A stretch of DNA of 64,000 bases from Fomitopsis serialis (lineage: Eukaryota; Basidiomycota; Agaricomycetes; Polyporales; Fomitopsidaceae): assembly GCF_022376445.1 (NCBI RefSeq), contig NW_025955107.1:1-64000 (forward strand), in the 5' to 3' direction. The notes beneath the pieces were generated by a model. It had not been told where the DNA came from. It saw only the letters and a list, made by a program, of their open reading frames with translations, and made no database searches. The translations under genes and the position numbers were made by a program. Every line of letters starts with the position of its first letter. The stretch's first letter is position 1. Shown here piece after piece: positions 1 through 12,015 of the stretch.

Positions 1-800
1 CCACGTTGTTGTAGTTGTCAAATTGAACTTCATTGCACGCCAATGTGTGCACTCGAGATGGACGAATGGTTGGACTGGTTGATTGTGCTTGGATTGGTTG
101 ACATGCTTGGACTGATTGATCGTGGTTGTGCTCGTGTTCATGCATTATAGATACTGTTCTGGACCCGTAATGTCATTCCGCGTGTTTTATGACAAACTGA
201 TGTGAAATTGAGAGACTCCTCTACACTAAGGTATTGCAATAGACGATCACGACGCCGCTCAGCGGGCCACTCAGGGGCTATGATCGACACGCTCATATAG
301 GGCGCCGAAAATCCAGCATTTCTGCCCGAGATTTGCGAGTTGCCCAAATCTCGTCCTAAGCCCAGCATTTGCGCTCGAATACGCGACGAGCCCAAATTCA
401 AAATTTACGAGTGTCGTATATTTGCATTTCAGACACCATTTACGACGAACCTACTGATAGCATTCTCGGCCGAGTTTACGGTGGCCTCGTATGGTAATCC
501 CGTTTTTGAACTTTGGTCTTGCATATTGTCTCACCCCTTATCCGTCGTCTCTTAACTTGAATACACGCCCGTCCCGTGTTCTACGTTTACGCCCGAGATT
601 TTCGGCGGGCCAATATCCTGCCTTATATGGATACTTTAGGCTCGAATATCCGCTGACCCCAAATTGCGTCCTATCGGTCACAATTTGGGAAAGCATTTGA
701 GCCCCATTTAGGGCGTTCCCATTCCGGCACATGTCTCCGGTGATACACACCACGCAGAGCGTGTCAGCCGTCGGCGATCGCCGAAATTTCTAGCTGCGTG
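1..800. other. No supported gene
   Basis: I see no coding region with plausible splice sites. Positions about 66-130 hold a degenerate run of short TTGGA/TTGATT-like units. The rest is unremarkable intergenic DNA. Confidence 0.5.
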
Positions 801-829
801 TCGGGTGGGCCGGGGCCCGCTTCGAGCCA

Positions 830-3800
830 TCGCGAAGGCGCACATACTCCAACATATCATGATGTCGCAGATCCCTCATACGATACGGTCAGAGCGGGGA
901 CAAGGCAGACGGCAACGCGCATCCTCGCAAAGTCACACATTCGATACGGTCATCCAGGCTGTGAGTTCAGCTCAGAGGTTGAGATTGGCCTGTCGTTTGA
1001 AGGTGAGATATTACAGACTCGAAGGCCACGCTCGCTCACGTTCTCACGTCACAGGGAGCTCGCGTGATGGGCACGGGGAACAGCTGGCCAACTCCCAGTC
1101 TACGCGCGGATTCTCGTCAGCGTCCTTGGCATCGATGCGTCGGACCTGGTAAGTGATCCCCAGCTGCAGACCGTCAATCTCTAGGGCAAGGGCAGCCGGA
1201 AGAGGGCACGGAGCATACAACAGCAGCTAGGAGATAGTACGATCCTTTCACTGACGCACGGGCCATGTACTGTACATGCGCTACTTAGGTTCAATGCATC
1301 GCTATGGCCGCGCCGAGCGCTCAATTTACGCGGACTCGCCACTGAGGCGGTCCGAGCAGAGCAGGACAGAACCTAATATGCTTCTAGATCTCACATGAGG
1401 CCTGCTCGAGGCCGTGTGGTTGACGCGATGCATCGCATTCAGTCAGATTCATAAAGGACTATCGCTGCGTGTGAGTTCAAGAGCCACTGTTGCGTCGCCC
1501 TTCCTGATACAATCTCTACGCTCAACCGGGGCATCCCTTCGATCCTGATTCACGACATTCGTACTCCACTGCCACTTCCTCTCCAAGTAGTGTCACTGTC
1601 GCGCTCACGTCCGACGCGGCTCAATTAGAAGCGCCTTGCTCCGGTGAGATCACAGTCGTATGTTATCAGGCAAGTCATCGTCTGATCTTTGCGTGGTGTC
1701 AGTAGAGTATCTTGGCGTCTGCCGTCGGTAATTGGATTGAACGGCACTCAAGCTTGCACTAGGTGAGTCCGTCCCAGTAAGGTGCGAGCTGGCATGATCA
1801 ACTTGCATGGCCGTTCAGTAGATGGGCGGTACCACGCACAACGAAGACAAAATGGCCAAGAAGCTCGAGATTTACTACAAGCCGCCCACGTACTCAAGGT
1901 GCGTACCCATTCTATGTATGCTGTCCAAGTATCAGTGAAGGTGACACATACCAATTATGCTAACTTCCTGTGCGTGCAGAGACAACTATCCGCGCTTTGC
2001 GCACGAACTTGTCGAGCGCATCGTCGACTTCCTTTGGGATGATCCCAGGGCATTTGCGGGGTGCTGCCTCGTTTGCCACGCGTGGTACTGCGCTACACGC
2101 CCGCTCTTCCCTACGATGGCGGACGATCACCGATTTATCCATAAAGAGAGTTTCATGCAATACTCAAGACTCCTCGCCCGACCAAGATACTTGCCCTTTT
2201 TCAAGGTTCAAATCGCATCGCTGAGACTTCATGGAACGTTCGCGCACTCCTGGGTGATGCACATTCCCCTAGGTTTGTTACCTCGACTATCGCTCCTCGT
2301 GCTCTGGTATGCGGATTGGGTAGCTATCAACCCCCAGCACTTCCTCCGTCTCTCGAATTGCATTCGATGCGAGTCCTGGAACTTCGCTTTTTCCGCTTTC
2401 GCCACGCGCTCGACCTTCGCAGGATGATCAATGCACTACCCAACCTCTCAGAGGTGGTTCTTGATGAAATAGCATTCCAGCACCCTTCCCTTGGCGTGCA
2501 CACAGTCCACCCACTTCGATACTCCTTATCAAAATTCGAGCTCAACAACGTGCGCTCGAGACGCGCACTACTATTGTTGACATTGCTCAATTCGCGAACA
2601 TGCCATCAATTACGAGAATTTGTTATCTCGCTCGCGGGCCGACCGTGTGCAGAACTTATAGCACATGTTACCAGCATACTGCAAATTACAGGAGCTGCAC
2701 TCGAGAAGTTCTTGTGGTGGCATCTTCACGGTGAAGGTAATGTTCCTCAGCACTCACTGTATCTGAAATTCATCATGATTGCTCACCGACGTAAACGTAG
2801 CCTTCGAAGCCGTACCGCGATTATCAGCGAACACGTCACTGGAGGAACTAGACCTGGCCCTGTGCCTTCCTTCGTCGCCGCAGATCATACAAAGGGCTCT
2901 CGAGGCCTTGCTGTCCGACATCACCAGCCCGCGTCTGCGGCGAATTTCGCTTTCCATCTGGCTCAACCAATCTAAAATCCTCCAGGATGCAAATGAGGTC
3001 CCTGTCTCCCCAGCAGACACGACGAAGTCTATTCCCACATTCCACGCCGTGCTGTCGCGCGGCATCTATGACCGGCTTCCAAAGAATGGTGTTGATGTCT
3101 ACTTCTCTATGTCAAAAGTAGAGCCAGAGGCTAAGCACATAATGTCTGGGATCAAATTCCACATCTTCGCTCTTTTTGCACCGTGGTTGGCCCGTAACAA
3201 CGTTCTGAAACTCAAGTTCGATCCCGATCCCGATCGGACATCACCATTCACACTTCCTTGGGTTGACTCTGAGGTGAGGCACATTGCTTCTTCAAATCCA
3301 TAAGCCCGACTGCGACTTGCTCAGCCCGCTGATCAGCTCAACCCAGATAGCATCGCCGGATCAGGTCGGAGTCAGGACGGTCGCAGGAAACGACTCGGAA
3401 GACGTAAGTCGGGGGGCGTAGATGTAGAATGTGAGAAGGCAGAGAAAACGGCAGACGATGGACGAGCGAGTGCAGAATTCCCCGCGCAATATGTATGCCG
3501 TCGTTTCACTATCTATTCCAAAATGCTACGCTAGAAACACGGGTCTCGGAAAGATAAGCACGGGCGGAGCGCTGAGCACTCACGTCGTGTCTTGGTGACG
3601 CGTTGCAGTGAGTAGTGTACCACTGCATTAGTCTCCTCATCGGCCCTACAGCTTCCAGCTCCTTCCACAGTCGTAAGGCTCGACGATAACCGACCGCAGG
3701 GCACGCGCCGCGAGACCGTTCTAACGTATCGCTATCCGTCTCAAAAGGGAACCATCCTACTAGTAGCGTGGCGATGGGAAGCCTCCCTCTGGTTCGGTTC

Positions 3801-4000
3801 TACGTTCAATACACACAATCGCTCTGCGATGGGACCGCTCCCTTCCCTGCGAGCCGTGGCGGTAGACGATTCTCGGAGCTGGAAACGCTCCGGCCATGAG
3901 TGAACAGCAGGAGGACCACTGTGGTTCGTACTCCCGCGAGTCACACGGTAACAATGTACTAACTTTACGCTAGAGGTGGGGCTCTAGTGCTTCGCTACAA
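830..4000 (+). repeat. Segmental duplication, unit A
   Basis: This stretch matches about 7740-12015 in the same orientation. Shared landmarks are a CGATGCGTCGGACCTGG-like segment (1132; 8048 in B), the stretch around GGCCTGCTCGAGGCCGTGTGG (1398; 9209 in B), a complete F-box gene with the same introns, and the downstream stretch with CTATTCCAAAA (3511; 11811 in B). Unit B has about 0.9 kb extra after 8090 and extra sequence at the first exon and inside the F-box gene. The copies have diverged by many substitutions and indels, so the event is not recent. Confidence 0.8.
1822..3421 (+). pseudogene. F-box/LRR-like gene, copy A (frameshifted)
   Basis: Family: agaricomycete F-box protein with an LRR-like C-terminal half; such proteins usually act as substrate adaptors of SCF ubiquitin ligases. 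Proposed exons are 1822-1898, 1980-2736, 2801-3273 and 3347-3421, with introns GTGCGT..GCAG, GTAATG..GTAG and GTGAGG..CCAG. Exon 1 ends in a conserved YKPPTYSR; exon 2 opens with the F-box (FAHELVERIVDFLWDD, then CCLVCHAWYCATRPLF). Near 2355-2400 a net 4-nt deletion relative to copy B shifts the frame, after which the LRR-like part (DLRRMINALPNLSEV) is read in another frame. Copy A also lacks about 240 nt present in B after the FQH residues. The C-terminal exon (RLSANTSLEELDLALCLPSS, then LFAPWLAR) is open. A sequencing error cannot be excluded, but the missing block argues for real decay. Confidence 0.7.
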
Positions 4001-4370
4001 AAGCTCAAGGCTCTAGTTGTAAAGCTTCGGGGGCCGCGCGAAGGGTCCGTCGAGCTGCGCAGGCCGCGCACACATCTAGAGGGGAGAGGCTCCATCTCTG
4101 AATGAGGAACGACGCCGATCGACATATAGATCGCGCACGAGGAGAGGACGGAGACGCAGTCTCACTGTGCAAGCCCGGTGGCCACAACGGGCCACAACGA
4201 CGGGTCGGCTACGTGTCCTCCTGGAGGAGAGACGGCGACCGGAGGTGTCAGCGAGTGAACGAGGGGAACGATCCTCTATATACAAGCCCGGGGGCAGCCA
4301 GCTGTGGATGGAGGTCGTTCATGAGGGAAAAGAACCGGAGAGACGACTCGGAGCGTGAGAACTAAAGACA
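3741..4370 (+). repeat. Dispersed repeat shared with 16960-18060
   Basis: Two blocks of this stretch recur at 17030-17240 and 17690-18055: one ends with GTACTAACTTTACGCT, the other contains GACGCAGTCTCACTGTGCAAG and CCAGCTGTGGATGGAGGTCG. In the second copy they are separated by about 450 nt. No convincing coding frame runs through either copy. The function is unknown; it behaves like debris of a larger duplicated or transposed unit. Confidence 0.65.
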
Positions 4371-7300
4371 GTGTCCATTCAAGGTGCTTACGATACATGC
4401 GAGGATGCATACCGGCTTACGTATGAGTCATGAGTCATGATGTCGCCGTGTGTCCTAAGTATCAAGTTCCGTTGGATTTGCCTGAAGAAGTGTGTACCAG
4501 CCGCGTGTATGCTCGAGGAATATACACGCACAATCATGATGTGTTTACCGCAGCGCGATGATGCACAGCTGCACGCGCAGAGCGAGGATGATGAGGTTCT
4601 GTCTTCTGCCTCGCCCTTCTCGCCGCAGGCCATTCCGCGAGGCTATACTGCATTGACGGTTCCGAGTCGTCTGAAGACTGCTTTCATAACTTCGCTTGAA
4701 GCACGCCTGACGGAACTACTCGTTCAATCCGAGGTATAAAATCTCGCATATGACACAGCAGTTGACTCACATTCCCCTTCGTCCCCAGGTCTGACTCCAG
4801 AGACGGGGACTCGTTCCCGCGAGAACATAAAAATCCTCACTTCAATCTACCACTCCATCGGCCTACCACGTGTCTTCCGTGCGTTGACCCATAACGCAAT
4901 GGATACGGGCGGTGCGAGGACGTCGGTATGGTTCGTAACTGCGAGGAACCGACCATGGAGCACCTCCAGGCTACGAGATCAGGTCCTGGGGCCTTGCTTC
5001 ATAAACGCAGCAATCCGACCGAGCATATATTGAGGTATTAACGGGATACGGTGAGTGCTATTCTGTACACGAGTCACGTAGAGTCGCTGGGAACCCGGAG
5101 TAGAACCCAGGATTCGGAGCGAGAAAGGGCATACGGCATGACCCGGTCTGCGTGAAGACGGACTCGAGAAGCTGCATCACGTTCGCCGCGGATGTACACG
5201 CCAGCAATTTGAAGCTGATTGGACAAGTCTTGCGGTTGAGCGCAGCCGCGGTCTGCTTCTCCTGCACGTTCACGGGTGTATTGGGTTTCGCAGCGAAGAA
5301 GTGGGGGGATGCGGGTGAAAGGTGAGCGTGAACGAACCCGACATAGCATCGCACCCACATGCGGCGAACGGCTGTTGCATGATCGCCGTCCAGTAGGGCA
5401 CTGATCTGCGTCGAGCTCTGAAGCGGGTCTACGACAGGTGAGTCCTGACCCAGCAGAACTTCTGACGCGATAGAATTCAGATGGGATACGGCAGAATTTG
5501 ATTGCAACGAATGAACACACAGTATTCGGTAGAAGATGGGCGGCTTCGCGACAAGCACGGCTTACCTCGAGCCGTGCGTGTCGGACCATAGAACTGTATC
5601 TTGGTTGAAGCACCGAGGCGGAAAGGTGGTAGCACTTCAACATTGGATAAGTTAGTAGGTGCCGTGGAAAGCTAGCAGGACATACCTCGTACGCAGCCAT
5701 GTCCAGCTGAAACAATGGATTGACGGGAAGGCAAGGCTCGAGAGCACGAACAAGTCCGTTCATCCGTCCCGCACGCCCACGCGCAAAGTGCTACTGTACC
5801 GTGTCGGTATGTGGCCCTTGGCTGGAAGTTTGACCCGACCTGCAGGAGACGACTCGGTCCTCTGATCGCAACGAAGATCCTGGCGCGGAGTGCGAATAAC
5901 GTACCACGGAGCGAAAGGAACTTGTTGTGGTGTATTGGCTGGTGTACGTACGAGCACGGAGAAGAGAGGCGGAAGGGTCGCTGCAACAACTCGGGAGGAA
6001 CGAGTGCCGCAATCGGGACCATTCGTAGCGTCCGGAGTGCCCTACAATAGTGGACCTATATTCGGAGAAGTGCCTTACAGATTGAACCTATATTCTGAGC
6101 TTGTTACGTCGAGATCAGTGAATGCTACTCACCGCTGCTGATACGTCGCTCCGCATCGTACTGACTCCCTGCTCCCTGCTCCTGACACAGACACCAAATC
6201 GACAGATCGACTCTGCAAACGCTACGACCAGCGATAGCCAGTCCCCCCGCCTGAATCCCATCGCAGAACAGCTGTGAGCGCAATCACTGCCAATGCATTT
6301 GCTTCGAGCTTGAGCAGTAATCGAGCATCGGTCCGTTCGAAGTAGAATTGACCGACGAAGACTGAGGTGTAAGTGGGCGCCGCCGAGGTCTAGGGAACTT
6401 CGTTTGTGTGGCCTCGGTTGCCTTGATTTCCTCCCAGGTCGTAGACGGCCCTGGCGGTCGTGAGCCGCAGCCTCAGTGTGCCATACGAGTGAGCGGCGGA
6501 GGAACGTCCGCGTCGGGCTCGGTACGCGTGCTGTATTTCCGATTTTTTGCCGAGTCTGCACGTGTCACGCGTCACTGTGTCGGTCGTTCGCTCTTGCCTC
6601 GCTCCACGATCCCCGCTGCCCACCGACGATCCACTGGCCTTCTGTCCTGAATGGATGTCGCACTGCGTCACCATACGCGCTCGCCATCGCCGCCACGTAC
6701 AGCTCCCTGCCTACGGCCAACTCACCAACGACTAGCATCCGCAACACCGATTACAGCGTCCCCGCTGCCTATTCGTCTGGATCTGCTGCGTCAACTACAG
6801 TACGCATCCGCCGAATGCCTACGCTACTGCTATGTCGTCTTCTTCGGCTAGCGGCCATTCCAAGCTGCGCGGAATTGTTGCCTCACGCATACACCGCAGT
6901 ACGTGCTGCAGGTCTCGCTAGTCTCCTCTTTCACTGACGTCTATATGTAGGCTCTCTTAAATGATTCATCCTGCGCTACGTGTTGTAACGCGTCCGGCGA
7001 GCGGCCTCTTCGCACAGCCCACTTCGCGGTACGTACGCGGTGCTACATCCATACCGTCTATCCTCCTCTACATCTCTCACTTTGTGCGGGCAGACTTCAT
7101 GGCCTGCGATCCCGATGGCAATACCGACCTAGGTAGGCGGGGCATCAACGCCCATACGCAGGAGCAGCGGACGGATGCATGTTGACGCGCGGGAGGGGTA
7201 TGGGACGCACAGGTGGTGATACTACGGTACGTCTGCGCGTCGACGTCTGTCTCGAAGATGTTATAGGTCGAACGAGACGACACTCGCTATACTCTGTATA

Positions 7301-7739
7301 CATATGCGCCCGGGTTGGCGACGGGTAGGTGATATCGGCGATGTCGATCTCTCCGTCGTAGTCCCGCGCATACATGCTCCCAGTGTGGATCACACCGACC
7401 GACCGTCAGTACACGCCCATGGGGCGATGTTTGTACGCTAGGCATCGACGCTAGCGATGATAGGGAATTGGGCTGGACACAAGTGCATCCCGCCCAACTC
7501 CAGGCCCTCGCTCGCAGTGGTGTCTTCATAGCACCTCCTTGCCTCACGTTCTCGCGGACGGTTTCCATGAGGGCCGATAATCGATATCCTTATATGCTGT
7601 GAAACGGGTCACAGTCCCGTCTGATATATCCTTTGTTCGGGCTGAGCTGCGTGTTGGATGACTCGACGCTCGCGTCGAGTCCTCGAACTTTGTGTGAGTC
7701 GGGAAAGCGTACCTCGGCCTACGCTAACCTACCATGACA
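4371..7739. other. Intergenic stretch, no recognised gene
   Basis: The most gene-like reading is on the minus strand at 5058-5560, with a stretch including VVDPLQSSTQISALLDGDHA and a CxxY-poor helical look. I do not recognise it and could not build a clean splice model. Other open frames at 6115-6674 and 6476-6937 are Ser/Arg/Thr-rich and look like chance frames in GC-rich DNA. Confidence 0.4.
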
Positions 7740-10700
7740 TTGTAGATCTCTTCCGTGATACGGTCGCAGCGGGTTGAACTCAGTCGACAATGCGCATCTC
7801 CGTGAATCGACGCGTCCGACACGGTCGCCCCCGCTGCGAGCTTGCGCTCGTGCTCGAGCATGGGCGAGAGCTTGCCGCTCGCCTGTATCAGTATTCCACG
7901 GTGAGAAGTAAAGACTCGGAGGCCGCTCTTTCTCGCCTTCTCGCGTTGCAGGCCCGCAGCCCGAAGTTTGCGCACGACGCACAGGGCACCGCTAACCAAC
8001 TCCGAGTCTGCGCGAGGGCTCCCGTCACCATTTTTGCTGACCTCGACGCGTCGGACCTGGCGGATGATACGATGATCTCTCGTTGACGCGACAGTCATCG
8101 TCCCTGACAAGCGCGCGTTCTGCGTCATGTCTACGGTCGCACAACTCATCGAAAGCAGCAGTGAAAGAGGAATCTGGAGCCGTTTCATCCAACCTCCTGC
8201 GCGGCGGTATCGATAGAAAAGACGTCCCAAGGTCTAAGTCACAGAGGAAGTGAACGTAACGTGCTACTACTCATGTCAGTGTACATGGTGGGTGTTATCG
8301 CTGTTGGCACCAAATCGCGTGTTCCCTGAGAAGCACCGAAGATGGACGCGCAGTGCAGGCCGCGCCAGTGAGCTACAGAATAGGTGCGCACACATATAGT
8401 CGGCGTACGTGCTGACACGCCCACTGAAGCCATATCCTGCGAGGAGGTCTCCGGAGATGACTGAAGCAAAGTAGTAGGGTCCTATCCAGGCCCTGTATAT
8501 GGATGCCGTTGACGCGTACTACCTGCCCTTCATACCAGGGACGGGTTAAAGTCACAGCATCTAGCGGATCTTCTGGTCGCGGCGCCGGCTCTAGGTCGCT
8601 CGTAAGTGTCGTCGTATGTACTAGTCGATTCCTACGAGGTTTGATGTTCCTTCGTTTTGCAGTGCGTCTTTCATACGTCCGAAGGTGCACTGGCAGCCAT
8701 GCGACTTGCTCGAAGTCTACATAGTTTTCACATCCCACGGCGCGGGGAATTACTCCGAGTCAGGCACAGACAGTAAGGTGCATGTATATGCCACAAATGT
8801 CCCGGATAATATCTGTATCTAATGCACCGCAAGCCGGTGGCGGCCCAGGGTACCCTTATGTATACCTTGCATACTCGACGTTGGTATCGGTACTGACCCG
8901 GTGAGCTACAAAACCGAGATGTAAGTAAGTGACTTGCGGTTTGATTGATCTGCAATCATGAGACAGGAGGTCGACGAAAAAGGATCTGTTCGCTCACTTC
9001 ACTGACACAGAGGCCGTGCACCGTACATGCGATATGTGCGTGCTACTTAGGATCGATACAATCGCTATCGCCACATTCCGGGGCGCGCAGTCTGTGTGGA
9101 CTGAGGCGGCCCGAGCAAAGCAGTACAGAACCTAATCCGCTTCTAGACCTCGCACGAGGCTAGTCTCCGTTGCAAACCATACAAGCCGGCGAGCGTCTTG
9201 TATGGCATGAGGCCTGCTCGAAGCCGTGTGGCCTGCACGGCGATGCATCGCATCCGATCATACCCATAAAGAAGGACCGCTACCCGTGAGTTCGAGAGCC
9301 ACGTTCGCATCGCCTATCCTGATACTATCTCTACGCTCAACCACGGTATCCCTTTGCCCCCGATTTGCGACACTCATCATCCACGGCGCTCCCTCCAAGC
9401 GGTGTCTCTGTTGCGCTCACATCCAACGCAGCTCAAGCAGTGGTGCCTTGCTACGGTGAGGTCACAATCGCACGCTATTAGGGCAAGTCGTCTGATCTCC
9501 GCGCAATGTCAGTATAGTGTCTTGATGTCTGTCGCTGGTGATTGGCCACAGGTCGGAGAGTGTTTACGCATTGTGAGTGCTTCTTTAATAGTATGCAAGC
9601 TCGTATGATCAAATTGCATGACCGTTCGCGGCTAGTCTTTTGAGTCACTGGACCTTGAAGACGAACTGCGACAGCGAAGGATTAAATACAAGCCGCCCAC
9701 ATACTGCAGCGAAACCATCTCGCATCACAAGCCCGCCGCTTGCCGCAGCGGCAATGACATGTCAAGGAGGCACGTCACATTGCCCTCCTCCCCCGCCGTC
9801 AATATTGCTTTTACGCGGTTGACGCGCCCGCAGCGGGCAAAACTTAGTAAACGACAGGTCCGCCATCCAGGGGGTGGTCCACACATCACACGCGTCCCCG
9901 TCGCTGCACCAGATCGTGTAGAATTATCAGGCACACCCCCATCCAGGTTGGGTTCGCCACAGTACCCGAGGTGAGTACTCTTGTCTCTGGCACCGTGACA
10001 AGCACCAGTGTAGGCCGCGCATGACAATCATGCTAACTTCCTGTGTGTGCAGGGACAGCTATCCGCGTTTTCCGCACGAACTCATCGAGCGCATCGTCGA
10101 CTTCCTTTGGGATGATCCCAGGGCATTTGCGAGGTGCTGCCTCATTTGCCACGCGTGGTATTGCGCTACACGCCCGCTCTTCCCTAGGCTTACCTACCGC
10201 GCATTTAAAGAGAAGAAGAGATTCATGGATTTCGTGAGGCTCCTCGCCCGGCCAAGATACTGGCCGTATTTCAAGGTTCGGCTCACATCGCTTGAACTTT
10301 ATGGACAGTTCGCGCACTCCTGGGTGATGCACATTCCCGTGTGTTTGTTATGTCGAATATCGCGCCTCAGGTTCAGCAGTGTGGATTGGGCGACTACCAA
10401 CCTCCACCCTCACTTTCTCCGTCTCTCGCACTGCAAAGATTCCGTGCAACACCTGTATCTATACCGATGCCGCTTTCGCAACGCGCTCGATCTTCGAAGG
10501 ATGATCAATGCGCTACCCAACCTCTCACGTGTGGACCTTCATGAAATAACATTCCAGCACCGTTCCCCCCCCCCCCCCCATAACAGATCTGGCTACGCCC
10601 ACCGTCAATATGTCCCGTCACAAACTCCGTAATATGAATATTTGCTACTCGGACGTCGACCTTGGCGCATCAGACGCCGACACATCTGGACATGCTCGCT

Positions 10701-12015
10701 TGCAGGATTTCCTGGATCTCTGCTCTGCATATCCCACCAACTTGTCATTATCCCTGCATTTACCATATGGCACGTACTGCCGAAGTCTGAAACCCACTGA
10801 CACAGTGGCCCCCGGCGTGCACACAGTCCATCCACTTCGATACTCCTTATCGAGCTTCGAGGTTGCTAGCGTGTCCTCGAGATATGCACTACAGTTGCTA
10901 ACACTGGTCAATCCGCGAACATGCCATCGACTGCGAAAATTGGGTATCCAGCTCGCGGACGGACCGTGTGCAGAACTTATGGCGGAAGTTACCAGCATAC
11001 TGCAATTCTTCGGAGCTGCACTCGAGGATTTCCAATGGGTTCATAAGCAAGTTGAAGGTAATGTTCCACGGCGCTCACTGTAGCTGACTCACGATTGCTC
11101 ACCGACGTATGTGTAGCTTTCGAAGCTGCCATACCGCGATTATCAGCGAACACATCACTGGAGCATCTGCGCATAGTCTTTACACTTCCACCGTCGCCGC
11201 AGACAATACAAATGATGTTCGCTGCCTTGCTGTCCGACATCACCAGCTCGCACCTGCGGCAAATCAATTTTCTCATTTATCTTGAACGACCCGGATATCA
11301 CCGGGACGCAAATGTGGTCCCTGTCTCCCCAGCATACACGACAACTTCTATCCCCACATTCCACGCCATGCTTTCTCGCGGTATCTATGACAGGCTTCCA
11401 AAGAATGGCGTATCTATCCACTTCTGCCGGTCGGGAATCTTCATACCAATGCTGGAGGATGGGACCGTGATGTCTGGGATCAAATCCCACATGTCCGCTC
11501 TCTTTGCACCGTGGCTGAGTCGAGGAGTTCTGGATATCAAGTTCGAACACGACTTTAACTGGCCCTAGAATTCACTCTGAGGTGAGTTCCATTGCTTCGT
11601 TATCCAGACGCCTGGCTGCGACCTGCTCGGTGCGCTAATCAGCTCAACCCAGATCGCATCGCCGGATCAGGGACTCAGGAGGATCGAAGGAAACGAGAAC
11701 GTAAGCTGGGGGTGTATATATGGATTGGGCGGAGGCAGAGGAAACGGCAGACGATGGACGAGCGAGTGCAGAACTTCCCGTGCGACGTTTGCATGCCTTC
11801 AATTCATTATCTATTCCAAAACGCTACTCTAGGAACACGGGTCTCGCAAAGACCAGTACGGGCTGAGCACTCACGTCTTGTCTTTGTGTCGCGTCGAATC
11901 CGGGGGTACCATATCAGTATCCTCGTCAGAAGTCTAAACAATCATGAGCCGCAGGGGACACACCACTAGACCCTTCCTACGCATCACTATCTGTCTCCAA
12001 AGGGAACAGTCTTAT
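7740..12015 (+). repeat. Segmental duplication, unit B
   Basis: Second copy of the 830-4000 block in the same orientation. It holds a better-preserved version of a small spliced unit at 7790-8086 (donor GTGAGAAG near 7901, acceptor GTTGCAG near 7949, matching GTGAGATA..CACAG in unit A near 1003-1050) and the F-box gene copy B. The stretch at about 8090-8990 is not found in unit A and holds no recognised gene. Confidence 0.8.
9759..11568 (+). pseudogene. F-box/LRR-like gene, copy B (poly-C frameshift)
   Basis: Proposed exons are 9759-9970, 10053-11057 and 11117-11568. Intron 1 is GTGAGT..GTGCAG with a TGCTAAC branch site, and intron 2 (59 nt) is GTAATG..GTAG. Splicing joins QYPR to DSYPRFPHELIERIVDFLWD, giving a complete F-box, followed by CCLICHAWYCATRPLF and an LRR-like region (RRMINALPNLSRVDL). 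At 10565-10579 a run of 15 C moves the frame; with 14 C the frame would continue through ITDLATPTVN into the open downstream frame as far as the stop at 11568. The first exon differs from copies A and C: the conserved KYKPPTY is present at 9684-9704 in frame, but the donor that follows it elsewhere is gone and the exon runs about 270 nt further. No in-frame ATG precedes 9759. A single C contraction would make the gene intact. Confidence 0.7.
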
